Below the pieces are notes generated by a model. That model saw only the letters and a list, made by a program, of their open reading frames with translations, was not told the DNA's origin and ran no database searches. From NCBI RefSeq assembly GCF_014642875.1, contig NZ_BMJC01000008.1, positions 124,001-188,000 of the forward strand: 64,000 nt of DNA, read 5' to 3'. Shown one piece after another: positions 52,702 to 61,795 of the stretch. A program made the translations under genes and the position numbers. How positions within the stretch are numbered: the first letter of the stretch is position 1; each line of letters begins with the position of its first letter. This stretch comes from Puia dinghuensis. Its GTDB lineage: Bacteria; Bacteroidota; Bacteroidia; Chitinophagales; Chitinophagaceae.

Positions 52702-55700
52702 TTATAAGTTAAGTTTTACACCGACGGCATACGTGCGCGACACAGGGAACTGACCGCCATCCATCCCGATGCCACCGACTTCGGGGTCCATTCCGCTGTA
52801 TTTGGTGATGGTGATGAGGTTATCCCCGCTGATGTATACCCGTAGGGCGTTGCTGTGGATGAGATGCGGGAAGGTGTAGCCGATGATGAGGCTCTTCACA
52901 CGCAGGTAGTTGCCGCTTTCCAGGTACCAGTCGGAGGCCGTCTGGAAGTTGTTGTTGGGATCGCTGGCAGAGATGCGCGGGATAGTTCCCTTGGGATTGG
53001 TGGGCGACCAGGCGTCGAGGATCTTGTCCCAGCGGTTGTAGCCTTGCTCAGACCCGTTGAGGGTGGATTCCTTGAAGGCATGGAAGAGCTTTACGCCGCC
53101 TACACCCTGGATGAACATGCTGAGGTCGAAATGGTTCCAGAAGAGGTTGGCCGTAAAACCATACGTAAACTTGGGGAAGGCATTACCCATATATACCCGA
53201 TCGCGGTCGTCGATGACGCCGTTGTTGTTGACGTCGACGAATTTGAGGTCACCGGCATGGGCGTTGGGCTGGATGCGTGCGCCACTCTTGTTGACATACG
53301 CTGCCGCTTCCGCATCGGACTGGAAGATGCCGGCGGTCTTGATGAGCCAATAGGAATAATAGGGCTGACCGACCGTGCTGCGATAGGGAGCAAGCGTACC
53401 GCGCCAGGCGTCGGGATGCTGCCAGAAGGAGGTGGGGTTGCCGTCGATGTATTCGACCTTGTTGTCGAGGGTGGCTGCGTTGCCGCTGAGTTCGTAGTGC
53501 AGCTTGCCGATGTCGCCGCGCCAGGTAGCCGCGAATTCATAACCCTTGTTGCGGATCTTGCCCTGGTTGACGAGGGGCGGAGCGATGCCCATGGTATTGG
53601 GCCAGTTGTTGTCCTGGGTCTGGATGAGATCGAAGGTGAGCTTGTCGAAATAGTCGAAGGTGAAGGTGAGCCGGTTCTTCAGGACGCTGATGTCGGCGCC
53701 GAGGTCCTTTTGCTCGGAGGTCTCCCAGCTGAGGCTTGGGTTGTTGGCTGTGCCGACATACAGATCAGGAGTCTGAGGGCCGCCGTTACCCACCTGGTAG
53801 ACAGAGTTGGCGGTGAGGGTGGGATAGCCGTAGTTGAGCCCGATGGAGCCGATGTTGCCGATGCGCCCCCAGGAGGCGCGAATCTTCAACAGATCGATAG
53901 CGGGAACATTAAAGAAGGGCTCGGAGCTGATCTTCCACGCGGCGGTAGCGGCGGGGAAACCCTTGCCGCGATGGCCCGGGGCGAGGCGGCCGGCGATGTC
54001 ATACCGGTAGCTGCCGGTGAGGAAGTAGCGGTCGGCCCAGCTGTAAGAGAGGCGGCCGACATAAGACGTATTACGGTCTTCGGTCTGCCAGTCGGTGGGT
54101 TTGATGTCCGTGAAGTTGCTGGCGTTGACGAAGAACTGCGCCCAGGTGGCTTCGTTGTCGAAGGTCTTGGCAGAAGCGCTGTAGACCATATCACCGGCGT
54201 CCTGGGAGGTGGTGGAGGCCATGGCGGCGACGTTGTGGCGGCCGAAGGTATGGTTGTAGTTGAGGGTGTTCTCCCAGATCCAGTTCCATTTCCTTTCTGT
54301 TGCGTAGGTGAGGATGTTCTCGTCGTCCGGCTTGCCGGGCTCGGTACGCGCATACTGGAAGTTCTTGTAAAGATAGTTGTATGTGTAATAGGAGAAGCGG
54401 GTGAGGAAGGAAAGACCGGGGAGGAAGTTCGACACTTTCAGCTCGGAGATGGACTGCATGTCCAAGGCGCGCTTGTAGGGCTGGTAGCGCAGCAGGGTGG
54501 CGACGGGGTTGATGGCGTCGCCGTGGATGCCGAGATAGGGGGAATTGCGCGGACCGGTGCCGCCAAAAGTTCCGTCGGGATAGTAGACGGTGGCGCTGCG
54601 CGGCATATAGATGGCCGAGAGGATGACGCCGTCATAGCCGCTGGAGGTTTGCGTGCCGCGGTTGTCGTTGTTGTTGACGAAGACATCCTGCTTGAACTTG
54701 AAATGCGGATCGAACTGATAAGTGGCGTTGAACCGGCCGGAGATATTCTTATTGTACGTGTTGATCAGGGTACCTTCATTCTCTTCATAGCGGCCTTCGA
54801 AGAGGGTGGAGAACTTATCCGATCCGGCGTTGACGGCGATGTTGTGCCGGTGTACCAGACCGGTGCGGAAGATGGAATGGATCCAGTCGGTGCGGGTCAC
54901 CTGGTCGTAAGGGTTCAGCGTGGCATTCCAGCCGTCGAGCGGCGGCAGCCCCGCATTGGTGTAAGCCAGGTTGGCTTCCTTCGCTTGTGTGGCGGCAGGC
55001 AGCGACTGGGGGAGGCGCCAGGCGTTCTTGGCTCCGGCAAAAGCGGTGTATTCCACGCCGGGCTTGCCCTGGGCTGCCTGACGGGTGGTGATGAGGATGA
55101 CACCCGCGGAGCCGGAGAAGGCGCCATAGATAGCGGCGGAAGCGGCATCTTTGAGGATAGTGATCGACGTAACATCGGCGGGGTTATAAGGCGCGTTGGG
55201 CACTCCGTCGACGACAAAGAGGACGCTCTCGGTGCCCTGGGAGCCTACGCCCCGGATGGTGATGTTGGGAGTCTGATCGGGATGGCCGCCGTTGGCGATG
55301 ACGGTGACGCCGGGCACCTGGCCCTGGATCATGTTGGCGACGTCTGTGACGGGGCGTTCTTTCACCTGATCGAGATTCTGTACTTCGCTGACGGCCGAGG
55401 ACAGGTCGCGCTTGCGCATGGTGCCATAGCCGATGACCATTACCTTGTCCAGGGTCGATTTTTTACCTTGAAGGGTGACGCTAAGCGAGATGCGGCCGCC
55501 TTCCTTCATTTCGTAGCCCGTGAGGGTGTCGTTGTCATAGTTGATAAAGCTGATGATGAAGCGGTAGCCTGCACCGGCGGGGACGTTCTTAAAGAGGAAG
55601 AGGCCTTTGTCGTTGGTTGCGGTGCTGTGGTCGAAGCCCTCGTTTTGGAGCCGGACGACGGCTCCTTCCAATGGATCGCCATTCTCGTCCCGGATGATGC

Positions 55701-55833
55701 CGGTGGCGGTGTTCGTACCGGATGGTGCCTGGGACTGGGGCTGGGCCTGGGTCGCCTGGGACGGCGCCTGGGCGTGCGTGGCCTGCGTCCAACAGGTGAG
55801 GAATAGAAGTAAACATGCAAGTTGTCTGATCAT
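52702..55833 (-). CDS. SusC/RagA-family TonB-dependent transporter
   Basis: 1043 residues from ATG 55833 (MIRQLACLLLFLTCWTQATH); the 16-residue longer start at 55881 is less natural. After the signal comes a glutamine/proline-rich spacer (QATQAQPQSQAPSGTNT), a carboxypeptidase-regulatory-like domain (GIIRDENGDPLEGAVVRLQN), then the plug (KVMVIGYGTMRKRDLSSAVS, AAIYGAFSGSAGVILITTRQ) and the barrel. I see no STN signalling domain, although a FecR/ECF sigma pair is adjacent. Imports a nutrient with SusD, TonB-dependent. Confidence 0.94.
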   Translation of the reverse strand: MIRQLACLLLFLTCWTQATHAQAPSQATQAQPQSQAPSGTNTATGIIRDENGDPLEGAVVRLQNEGFDHSTATNDKGLFLFKNVPAGAGYRFIISFINYDNDTLTGYEMKEGGRISLSVTLQGKKSTLDKVMVIGYGTMRKRDLSSAVSEVQNLDQVKERPVTDVANMIQGQVPGVTVIANGGHPDQTPNITIRGVGSQGTESVLFVVDGVPNAPYNPADVTSITILKDAASAAIYGAFSGSAGVILITTRQAAQGKPGVEYTAFAGAKNAWRLPQSLPAATQAKEANLAYTNAGLPPLDGWNATLNPYDQVTRTDWIHSIFRTGLVHRHNIAVNAGSDKFSTLFEGRYEENEGTLINTYNKNISGRFNATYQFDPHFKFKQDVFVNNNDNRGTQTSSGYDGVILSAIYMPRSATVYYPDGTFGGTGPRNSPYLGIHGDAINPVATLLRYQPYKRALDMQSISELKVSNFLPGLSFLTRFSYYTYNYLYKNFQYARTEPGKPDDENILTYATERKWNWIWENTLNYNHTFGRHNVAAMASTTSQDAGDMVYSASAKTFDNEATWAQFFVNASNFTDIKPTDWQTEDRNTSYVGRLSYSWADRYFLTGSYRYDIAGRLAPGHRGKGFPAATAAWKISSEPFFNVPAIDLLKIRASWGRIGNIGSIGLNYGYPTLTANSVYQVGNGGPQTPDLYVGTANNPSLSWETSEQKDLGADISVLKNRLTFTFDYFDKLTFDLIQTQDNNWPNTMGIAPPLVNQGKIRNKGYEFAATWRGDIGKLHYELSGNAATLDNKVEYIDGNPTSFWQHPDAWRGTLAPYRSTVGQPYYSYWLIKTAGIFQSDAEAAAYVNKSGARIQPNAHAGDLKFVDVNNNGVIDDRDRVYMGNAFPKFTYGFTANLFWNHFDLSMFIQGVGGVKLFHAFKESTLNGSEQGYNRWDKILDAWSPTNPKGTIPRISASDPNNNFQTASDWYLESGNYLRVKSLIIGYTFPHLIHSNALRVYISGDNLITITKYSGMDPEVGGIGMDGGQFPVSRTYAVGVKLNL

Positions 55834-55953
55834 AAGCCTTGATTTGAAGGTTCGATTTTGTTTGTTTTTTGGTATGGGCATGGCTTCGCCTGCGCGGGAC
55901 GGGGCCTGCTTTTTTTTGGGTTTACCGTTGTGTTCGATAGATGGGCTCGGGTT

Positions 55954-56038
55954 GCGTCAGGGATCGAAGCGGCAGCCCGGAGGCCGAGGCACGAGTCCGA
56001 GGACTTAAGCGTAGAGCCCGACCCGAAGGGGGACGCCC
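55954..56038 (+). repeat. Structured dispersed repeat, copy 4
   Basis: 85 bp, the shortest copy: GCGTCAGGGATCGAAGCGGC to CCCGAAGGGGGACGCCC. The outer pair is GCGTC/GACGC where the other copies have GCGTT/AACGC, so both sides changed together. Central GAGTCC-GA-GGACTT hairpin. Lies between the minus-strand FecR and SusC genes. Confidence 0.75.
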
Positions 56039-56046
56039 TCGATGGA

Positions 56047-57057
56047 TCAATTGGCCGCCGGCCGGATCGAGAATCCCTTACCCTTTGTCTTTTTGAGCGT
56101 CAGATCGTTGAGGCTGCAAAGCGTGCTCAAAAAGGATTCGAGGGTTTCCTTCTCGCTGTTGAATGTACCGGTGAAGTCCATATTCTTCACGCCGGCGGGG
56201 TCATAGGTGATGGTTATATGGTAGGTGGCCTGCAATTCTTTGAAAATATCGGCAAGCGGCTGGCGCGTAAAGGTCATCATCTGCTGCGGGATGGGGGCCG
56301 GCGCCTTCTCCGGTGTGGTTTTGGGTTCGATGGCCATCTTGATACTTACCGAGAGATCGGTGCGATTCACGGTCAGCTGTTGCCCGGGACTCAGGTAGAC
56401 GTCTGCGAACGATCGGGCGGCGGACCCGGATGAGCGATCGGCAGGATCGGATGAGCGATCGGCGGCATCGGATGGGCGGCGGGCGGGCTCTTCCTTTTTC
56501 ACCACGACCTTGCCGCTGTAGAGCAGCACGGTGGTGAATCCGCTGTGGGTGTCGTCGACGCCAAAGACGGTACCAAGTGCCGTCACGGCGATGTCTTTCG
56601 AATGAACGGTGAAGGGTTTTACCTTGTCTCGGGCCACAGTGAAGGTCGCTTCGCCGGTGAGGGCGATGTCGCGGCGGGAGGCAGTGAAGCCACTATCGAA
56701 GATGATGGTGCTGCCCTTTGCCAGTCTCACCTTACTGCCGTCCGGCAGGGTATAGACTTTGGTTTCAGAGGTACTATTGGTGATCGTCTGCTTAGCGGCC
56801 AGCCGTGGCTGTTGCTTTTGGCTTGCCGCGGCGGTGACCACCGGTGGTTTTTCGTTTTTCCAGATTCGGAGACCGGCGAGGCCGGCGAGGCCAACCACCG
56901 ATGCTGCTGCGACCCAGCCGATCCACAGCTTTCTCACCGGGGACTTGCCGACGTGGTGCTCGATGTGGTCGCGCATTTTCTGCGTCGGTGTCGGTTGGTT
57001 TTCGTCCGGTTGAAAGTCCTCCCAGCTTTGTTCATCCAGGTCGTCGGAGTTGTACAT
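56047..57057 (-). CDS. FecR-family anti-sigma factor with DUF4974 domain
   Basis: 336 residues. Cytoplasmic N-terminal part, one membrane segment (WIGWVAAASVVGLAGLAGL), then the periplasmic FecR domain (YTLPDGSKVRLAKGSTIIFD, LTGEATFTVARDKVKPFTVH, VLLYSGKVVVKK). The C-terminal DUF4974 domain is seen as IFKELQATYHITITYDPAGV. It should hold the ECF sigma factor until the transporter signals. A repetitive insert PSDAADRSSDPADRSSGSAA sits in the FecR domain, from an 18-bp DNA repeat at 56410-56480. Confidence 0.92.
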   Translation of the reverse strand: MYNSDDLDEQSWEDFQPDENQPTPTQKMRDHIEHHVGKSPVRKLWIGWVAAASVVGLAGLAGLRIWKNEKPPVVTAAASQKQQPRLAAKQTITNSTSETKVYTLPDGSKVRLAKGSTIIFDSGFTASRRDIALTGEATFTVARDKVKPFTVHSKDIAVTALGTVFGVDDTHSGFTTVLLYSGKVVVKKEEPARRPSDAADRSSDPADRSSGSAARSFADVYLSPGQQLTVNRTDLSVSIKMAIEPKTTPEKAPAPIPQQMMTFTRQPLADIFKELQATYHITITYDPAGVKNMDFTGTFNSEKETLESFLSTLCSLNDLTLKKTKGKGFSIRPAAN

Positions 57058-57098
57058 ATACTATATTCGTTTGAGAAAGGAACATCCCCTAGTCGCGC

Positions 57099-57614
57099 CT
57101 AAAAAAAAGTTTTCCTGAGATGTTTGAGGGCCCTGGTGATGTGGGATTCCACCGTTTTGGGGGAGATGGACAGCTGCTCGCCGATCTCTTTATGGGAAAG
57201 GTTGTCGAGGCGGCTCAACTGGAAGACCTTGCGACTTTGGTCGGGCAGCTGATCGATGGCGGAGAGGACGTTTTCGAGCTGTTCTTTATACATAAGGCGT
57301 TCGCTCTCGGTAGGTCCGGAGATAAACATGTCCGAGAGTTCGCGGGTTTGGCGGCGGGTCTCGCGACGGCTGAGATCGATGAGAATGCTTTTGGCGATGC
57401 GGAAGAGCTGGATGGAGAGGGAGTATTCTTCGGAGAGGCCTTCGCGCTTTTCCCAGAGGCGGATGAAGGTGAGCTGAACGGTTTCCTCGGCGTAGTAAGC
57501 GTTGCCGGTGCGGTTGTAGATGTATTGGTACAGCTTTACGTTATGCGCTTCGAAGGCGCCGTAGAAGGCCTTGAGGTTTCCTTTCTTTATCTCTATAAGC
57601 TGGTTGTCGTTCAC
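57099..57614 (-). CDS. ECF RNA polymerase sigma-70 factor
   Basis: 171 residues. Region 2 (YYAEETVQLTFIRLWEKREG) and region 4 (QSRKVFQLSRLDNLSHKEIG, then SISPKTVESHITRALKHLRK) are clear. The start is a GTG at 57614. It is the first gene of the sigma-FecR-SusC-SusD set, 41 bp before FecR, and probably drives the transport genes when released by FecR. Confidence 0.92.
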   Translation of the reverse strand: MNDNQLIEIKKGNLKAFYGAFEAHNVKLYQYIYNRTGNAYYAEETVQLTFIRLWEKREGLSEEYSLSIQLFRIAKSILIDLSRRETRRQTRELSDMFISGPTESERLMYKEQLENVLSAIDQLPDQSRKVFQLSRLDNLSHKEIGEQLSISPKTVESHITRALKHLRKTFF

Positions 57615-57803
57615 TGGTTGCTCGCGCGGCGCCGTGGCTGTTGGTCGCTTGCAGGTGCTTGCGGATGTTGGTGCAGCGCGGGGGTAAAGATGCGGCCAAA
57701 TAATGGATCATCGCGATAAAGCGAGGTTATCTTAGTATTAAAAGTGATTTGCCGAGCCGGCTTACTCCGCCGCCGCGCCGCTTTATTCCGCGGCCGCGGC
57801 CCT

Positions 57804-60248
57804 TTATTCCGATTGCAAATTTTTCACCGGATTTTCTATCGCTGCCTTTATCGTCTGGAAACTAATCGTTAGCATCGCGATAAGCGCTGCTAATGACGCT
57901 GCTAAAATAAATACCCACCACGAGATCGTTACCCGATAAGCAAAATTCTGCAACCACGCATGCATCGCCCACCACGCGATGGGGAAAGCGATGAGGGCTG
58001 CGATGCCGATCTGCACCAGAAAATCCTTCGACAGGATGAGGATGATAGTCGAAGGCATGGCGCCCAGCACCTTGCGGATGCTCATCTCTTTTGTGCGCTG
58101 GCGGACGGTAAAGGCGGCGAGGCCCAGTAGGCCAACACAGGCGATGAGGATGGCGAGTGTCGAGAAAATGGTGAAGATGGTTTGTTCGGTTTGTTCCGCC
58201 TTGTATTGTTCGGCAATTTGCCGGTCGAGGAAGCGGAACCGGAAATCATGTTTCGGGTCGAATCGATGCCAGAGCTTCTCTATCGCCGCGAGGCTTGTCT
58301 TGAAATGATCGCCCTTGATACTTACGGCAACAGAGCCCCACGGAAATTTGTCGGCATTGTAGATGATCAGCGGCGCGATCTTCTTCCGCAGCGATTGGTA
58401 ATGATAATCTTTCATCACACCGATGACCGTGAAGATGTTTTGTTTGTGATCGGTGGAATCCCAACCCGCTTCTTTACAGATGAGCCGGGCGCCGAGGGGG
58501 TTCTTCAGGCCAAAATCTGCTACTGCCTGTTCATTGAGGATGACACTCAGAGAATCGGTGGGCATCGCTTTGGAAAAGAACCGGCCTTGTTGTAAGGGCA
58601 GGTCGAGGAGGTGTTGGTAGTGCTCATCCGCACTAAAGTCTCTTTGCGTTCGGGAAGCGTTGTTGTCCAGGCATACCCAGGTGGCGCCGCCGCCTTGGTC
58701 ATCGTCGCCCGGCAATTGACTGCACTTGCTCGTCTCGTCCACCCCTGCCAGCCCGGCGACGGCATCGACAAAGGCCTTGTCACTGTTGGAACCCCTCAAT
58801 TGCCAGAGGCCGTCGACGGCAACCACATGATCCTGCCGGAAACCCAGGCTGTCGCCCAGCATGAATTGCATTTGCCGGTTGACGACGATGGTGCAGATGA
58901 TGAGGATGACGGAGATCGCGAACTGAAATACGACGAGTCCGTTGCGCAGGGCGATGCCCCGGCGGCCCGATCTGAACCTGCCTTTGAGCACTTCGATGGG
59001 GTCGAAGGACGAGAGCACGAAGGCGGGATAGACACCGGCGATGACGCCGATGAACAGGGAGAAAGCGATGAGTAGCAAGAGCCTTACGGGATCGAGGAAG
59101 TAGCCGAAGCTCAGCTGTTGGCCGGAGATGTTATTCAGCAAGGGAGTGAACAGTGCGGTGAGCAGGAGGGCGAGCAGGAGCCCGGCGAGACTGAAGACAA
59201 GGGATTCGACCAGGAACTGGCGGATGAGATCGATCCGTTGCGAGCCGAAGGTCTTGCGGATACCGACCTCTCTGGCCCGCTGGACGGCGAGTGCGGTGGA
59301 GAGATTGACGAAGTTGACACAGGCGAGCAACAGGATGAAGGCGCCAATGCAGCCGAGGATCACGATATTGCGCATGCTCCCCGCCGGCCGCATCTCGTCA
59401 TCGAGGATGGAATGTAAATGAATGTCTTTTATCGGTTGCAGAAAATAGGCATAGCCGTTGCCTTCCGCGATGAATTGCTTCCAGGATTCGCCGAAGAGGG
59501 GCGGTACCACGGGAGCGACATATTTATCCACTACTTGCGGGAGCTTGGCCTGTAAGCCCGCGGCGGACGCCTGCTTGTCCAGCAGGAGGTAGGTATACGG
59601 ACCGAAATAGACATATTCGGCCCGGTTCGCGCCTTGCATTCCCGTAGCGCTTAGCAGCACGTTGAAGGACAGGTGGGATTTTTCGGGCCAGTCCCTGATC
59701 ACCCCGGTGATGAGAAGGGGTTTGCCTTCGTTGATGCTGAAGGTTTTGCCCAGCGCATTTTCGGCTGAGCCGAAGTATCTTTTGGCGGTGGATTCGGTTA
59801 CGACCGTCGTGAGGTGGTGTTGCAGGGCGGTAGTGGCGTCGCCTTGCAGGAATTCACCGGTGAAGACGCTGAAGAAATTGGAGTCGGCGAGGAGGACCGT
59901 CTCTTTTGTAAAATTTTTCTCGCCCGCTTTTACCTTGGCGTCGGTGACCGTATAATACACCCGGGTGACGGCACGTACCTCGGGGAATTCGGCTTTTACT
60001 GCCTGCCCGATGGACTGGGGGATGCCGCCCCGGAAGGCGGTGCGGCCGGGATATTTCCGTTGCATCGCGAGGCGGTAGATCTGGTCGCCGTTGGTGTGGA
60101 AGGCGTCCCAGCCGAGTTCGTTCTGGATATACAGTACGAGCAGCAGGCATACGGCCATGCCGGTGGCCAGGCCCAGGAGGTTGATCGCCGTGAAGGCTTT
60201 GTTCTTCCAGAGCTGGCGGAGCATGATTTTCAGGAGGTGGCGGAACAT
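57804..60248 (-). CDS. FtsX/MacB-type ABC transporter permease
   Basis: 814 residues. An N-terminal membrane segment (AINLLGLATGMAVCLLLVLY) is followed by a MacB_PCD periplasmic domain, three helices with FtsX motifs (VNLSTALAVQRAREVGIRKT), a second periplasmic domain and three C-terminal helices (TLAILIACVGLLGLAAFTVR, KEMSIRKVLGA). The duplicated architecture is common in Bacteroidota. The ATPase partner is not adjacent. Likely moves lipids, peptides or antimicrobials across the inner membrane. 11 bp before the phosphoesterase stop, so the two may be cotranscribed. Confidence 0.92.
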   Translation of the reverse strand: MFRHLLKIMLRQLWKNKAFTAINLLGLATGMAVCLLLVLYIQNELGWDAFHTNGDQIYRLAMQRKYPGRTAFRGGIPQSIGQAVKAEFPEVRAVTRVYYTVTDAKVKAGEKNFTKETVLLADSNFFSVFTGEFLQGDATTALQHHLTTVVTESTAKRYFGSAENALGKTFSINEGKPLLITGVIRDWPEKSHLSFNVLLSATGMQGANRAEYVYFGPYTYLLLDKQASAAGLQAKLPQVVDKYVAPVVPPLFGESWKQFIAEGNGYAYFLQPIKDIHLHSILDDEMRPAGSMRNIVILGCIGAFILLLACVNFVNLSTALAVQRAREVGIRKTFGSQRIDLIRQFLVESLVFSLAGLLLALLLTALFTPLLNNISGQQLSFGYFLDPVRLLLLIAFSLFIGVIAGVYPAFVLSSFDPIEVLKGRFRSGRRGIALRNGLVVFQFAISVILIICTIVVNRQMQFMLGDSLGFRQDHVVAVDGLWQLRGSNSDKAFVDAVAGLAGVDETSKCSQLPGDDDQGGGATWVCLDNNASRTQRDFSADEHYQHLLDLPLQQGRFFSKAMPTDSLSVILNEQAVADFGLKNPLGARLICKEAGWDSTDHKQNIFTVIGVMKDYHYQSLRKKIAPLIIYNADKFPWGSVAVSIKGDHFKTSLAAIEKLWHRFDPKHDFRFRFLDRQIAEQYKAEQTEQTIFTIFSTLAILIACVGLLGLAAFTVRQRTKEMSIRKVLGAMPSTIILILSKDFLVQIGIAALIAFPIAWWAMHAWLQNFAYRVTISWWVFILAASLAALIAMLTISFQTIKAAIENPVKNLQSE

Positions 60249-60259
60249 GGTGAATTTAC

Positions 60260-61669
60260 TTATTGATCTTTTCCGGGTTTTTTATCCCTATCGAAGTCGA
60301 AGACATTCTGCAGCGGCGAGGCATCGCGATCGCGGGAGGCGAGCGGAAGCAGGCGATAACGTAGTTCAATAAGCGACAGGATGCTGACCGTTTCATATTG
60401 CGTATGATCGACAAAGCCGCGTTTGGCGAATGGCGAAACGATGATCGCCGGGACGCGGGTGCCGGGGCCCCATTTCTTGTCGATGACGGGGGGAGAGACA
60501 TGATCCCAGAAACCACCGTTCTCGTCATAGGTGATGATGATGACGGCGTCCTTGCCATTGGGGCCGTTGAGGACATCATTGATCAGTTGCACCGTATGGT
60601 TCTCCCCGGCCGCTACATCCGAATAGCCGGGATGTTCGTTATTGATGCCGATCGGTTTCACAAAGGACACGGCGGGAAGCGTACCGGCCTTTGCAGCGGC
60701 GATGAAGTCTTTTTCATCCTTCAGGTGATCTTGCTTAGCCTTCGTTCCGTCGGCAAAGTTGGCGAAGTAGGCGAAGGGTTGGTGATGAAACTGGAAGGTA
60801 GGGTCCGCATGACCGGCCAGGGCGCTGTCCCAGCCGCCGGAATACCAGGCCCAGGAGATGTTCTTGCCGCTGAGGCGGTCGCCGATGGTGGGCAGGGTCT
60901 GGTTGGGAACGAGGTTCGCAGCGGGTGTCGTGGATGGATGCGGAGCGTTGACGGTAAAGCTGGTGTTGACCACGAAGCCGTCGGGTGTTACCTGCCCGTC
61001 AGAGATGAGCTTTCCGGTCGAATCGAGCTTTGCGACGATGCTGGCGGGTGCGTTGTGCCATACCGGGCTGGCCGATGCGATGAGCCACATATGATTCAGG
61101 AAGCTGCCGCCGAAGGCGCTGTGGTAGAAGTTGTCGCAGAGGGTGTATTGCTGCACGAGGGGAAGGAGGGGCAGCAGGCTGGTCTTGTAATAGCCCTGGG
61201 ACAGGCCTTTGGAGGAATTGTAGAGTGCGTATTTATCCATCTTCCCGCCATCTATCTGCAGCTGCTCCTGGTAATAACGGTGAAGGACATCCGGTGTCAT
61301 CAGGTTATTGGGAATATACTGGTCGATGTCGAAGAAGTGGTTGGGGAGGTTGGTGGGGAAGGCGCTCGTACCGGGGATGGCCGGCAGGAACGTATAGGGT
61401 TTACCGGAATCGTTCACCTGGATGATCTTGTCCAGGGGGGCGTCGGCCAGGCCGTTGGCGCCGGGATATTGACCGTAGAGGTTGTCGAAGCTGTGGTTTT
61501 CGAGATAGATGACGACAATGTGGTTGATCTTGTCGAGATCGGCCGGGGGGATGTGGACCACATGTTTTCTACAGGCGCTGATGAGGCCGATGGTGAGGAG
61601 GAAACCGGCCAGAGCGATGAGCCGGACAGCCGAAGCCGACCGGACGGGCGAAGTAGTTGTCTTTTGCAT
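60260..61669 (-). CDS. Lipoprotein phosphoesterase (phospholipase C/acid phosphatase AcpA type)
   Basis: 469 residues from ATG 61669; the longer frame needs TTG 61687. Lipobox LISAC. The PF04185-type catalytic start is KINHIVVIYLENHSFDNLYG with the Asn-His-Ser of the active site, and later NFYHSAFGGSFLNHMWLIAS, IITYDENGGFWDHVSPP and VPAIIVSPFAKRGFVDH. Hydrolyses phosphate esters, perhaps of phospholipids. Upstream of the permease gene in the same direction; divergent from anmK. Confidence 0.9.
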   Translation of the reverse strand: MQKTTTSPVRSASAVRLIALAGFLLTIGLISACRKHVVHIPPADLDKINHIVVIYLENHSFDNLYGQYPGANGLADAPLDKIIQVNDSGKPYTFLPAIPGTSAFPTNLPNHFFDIDQYIPNNLMTPDVLHRYYQEQLQIDGGKMDKYALYNSSKGLSQGYYKTSLLPLLPLVQQYTLCDNFYHSAFGGSFLNHMWLIASASPVWHNAPASIVAKLDSTGKLISDGQVTPDGFVVNTSFTVNAPHPSTTPAANLVPNQTLPTIGDRLSGKNISWAWYSGGWDSALAGHADPTFQFHHQPFAYFANFADGTKAKQDHLKDEKDFIAAAKAGTLPAVSFVKPIGINNEHPGYSDVAAGENHTVQLINDVLNGPNGKDAVIIITYDENGGFWDHVSPPVIDKKWGPGTRVPAIIVSPFAKRGFVDHTQYETVSILSLIELRYRLLPLASRDRDASPLQNVFDFDRDKKPGKDQ

Positions 61670-61795
61670 CTCGTTAGTTTTGGTCAAAGGACTGGCATGG
61701 CTGTTAAGTAAATGTTAGCACTGAGTAAACCCTGCATTAAATTTTGTAGTAAAAGAGCCGCCGGAAGCCACCCGGCCGACGTATTTTTGCGAGCT

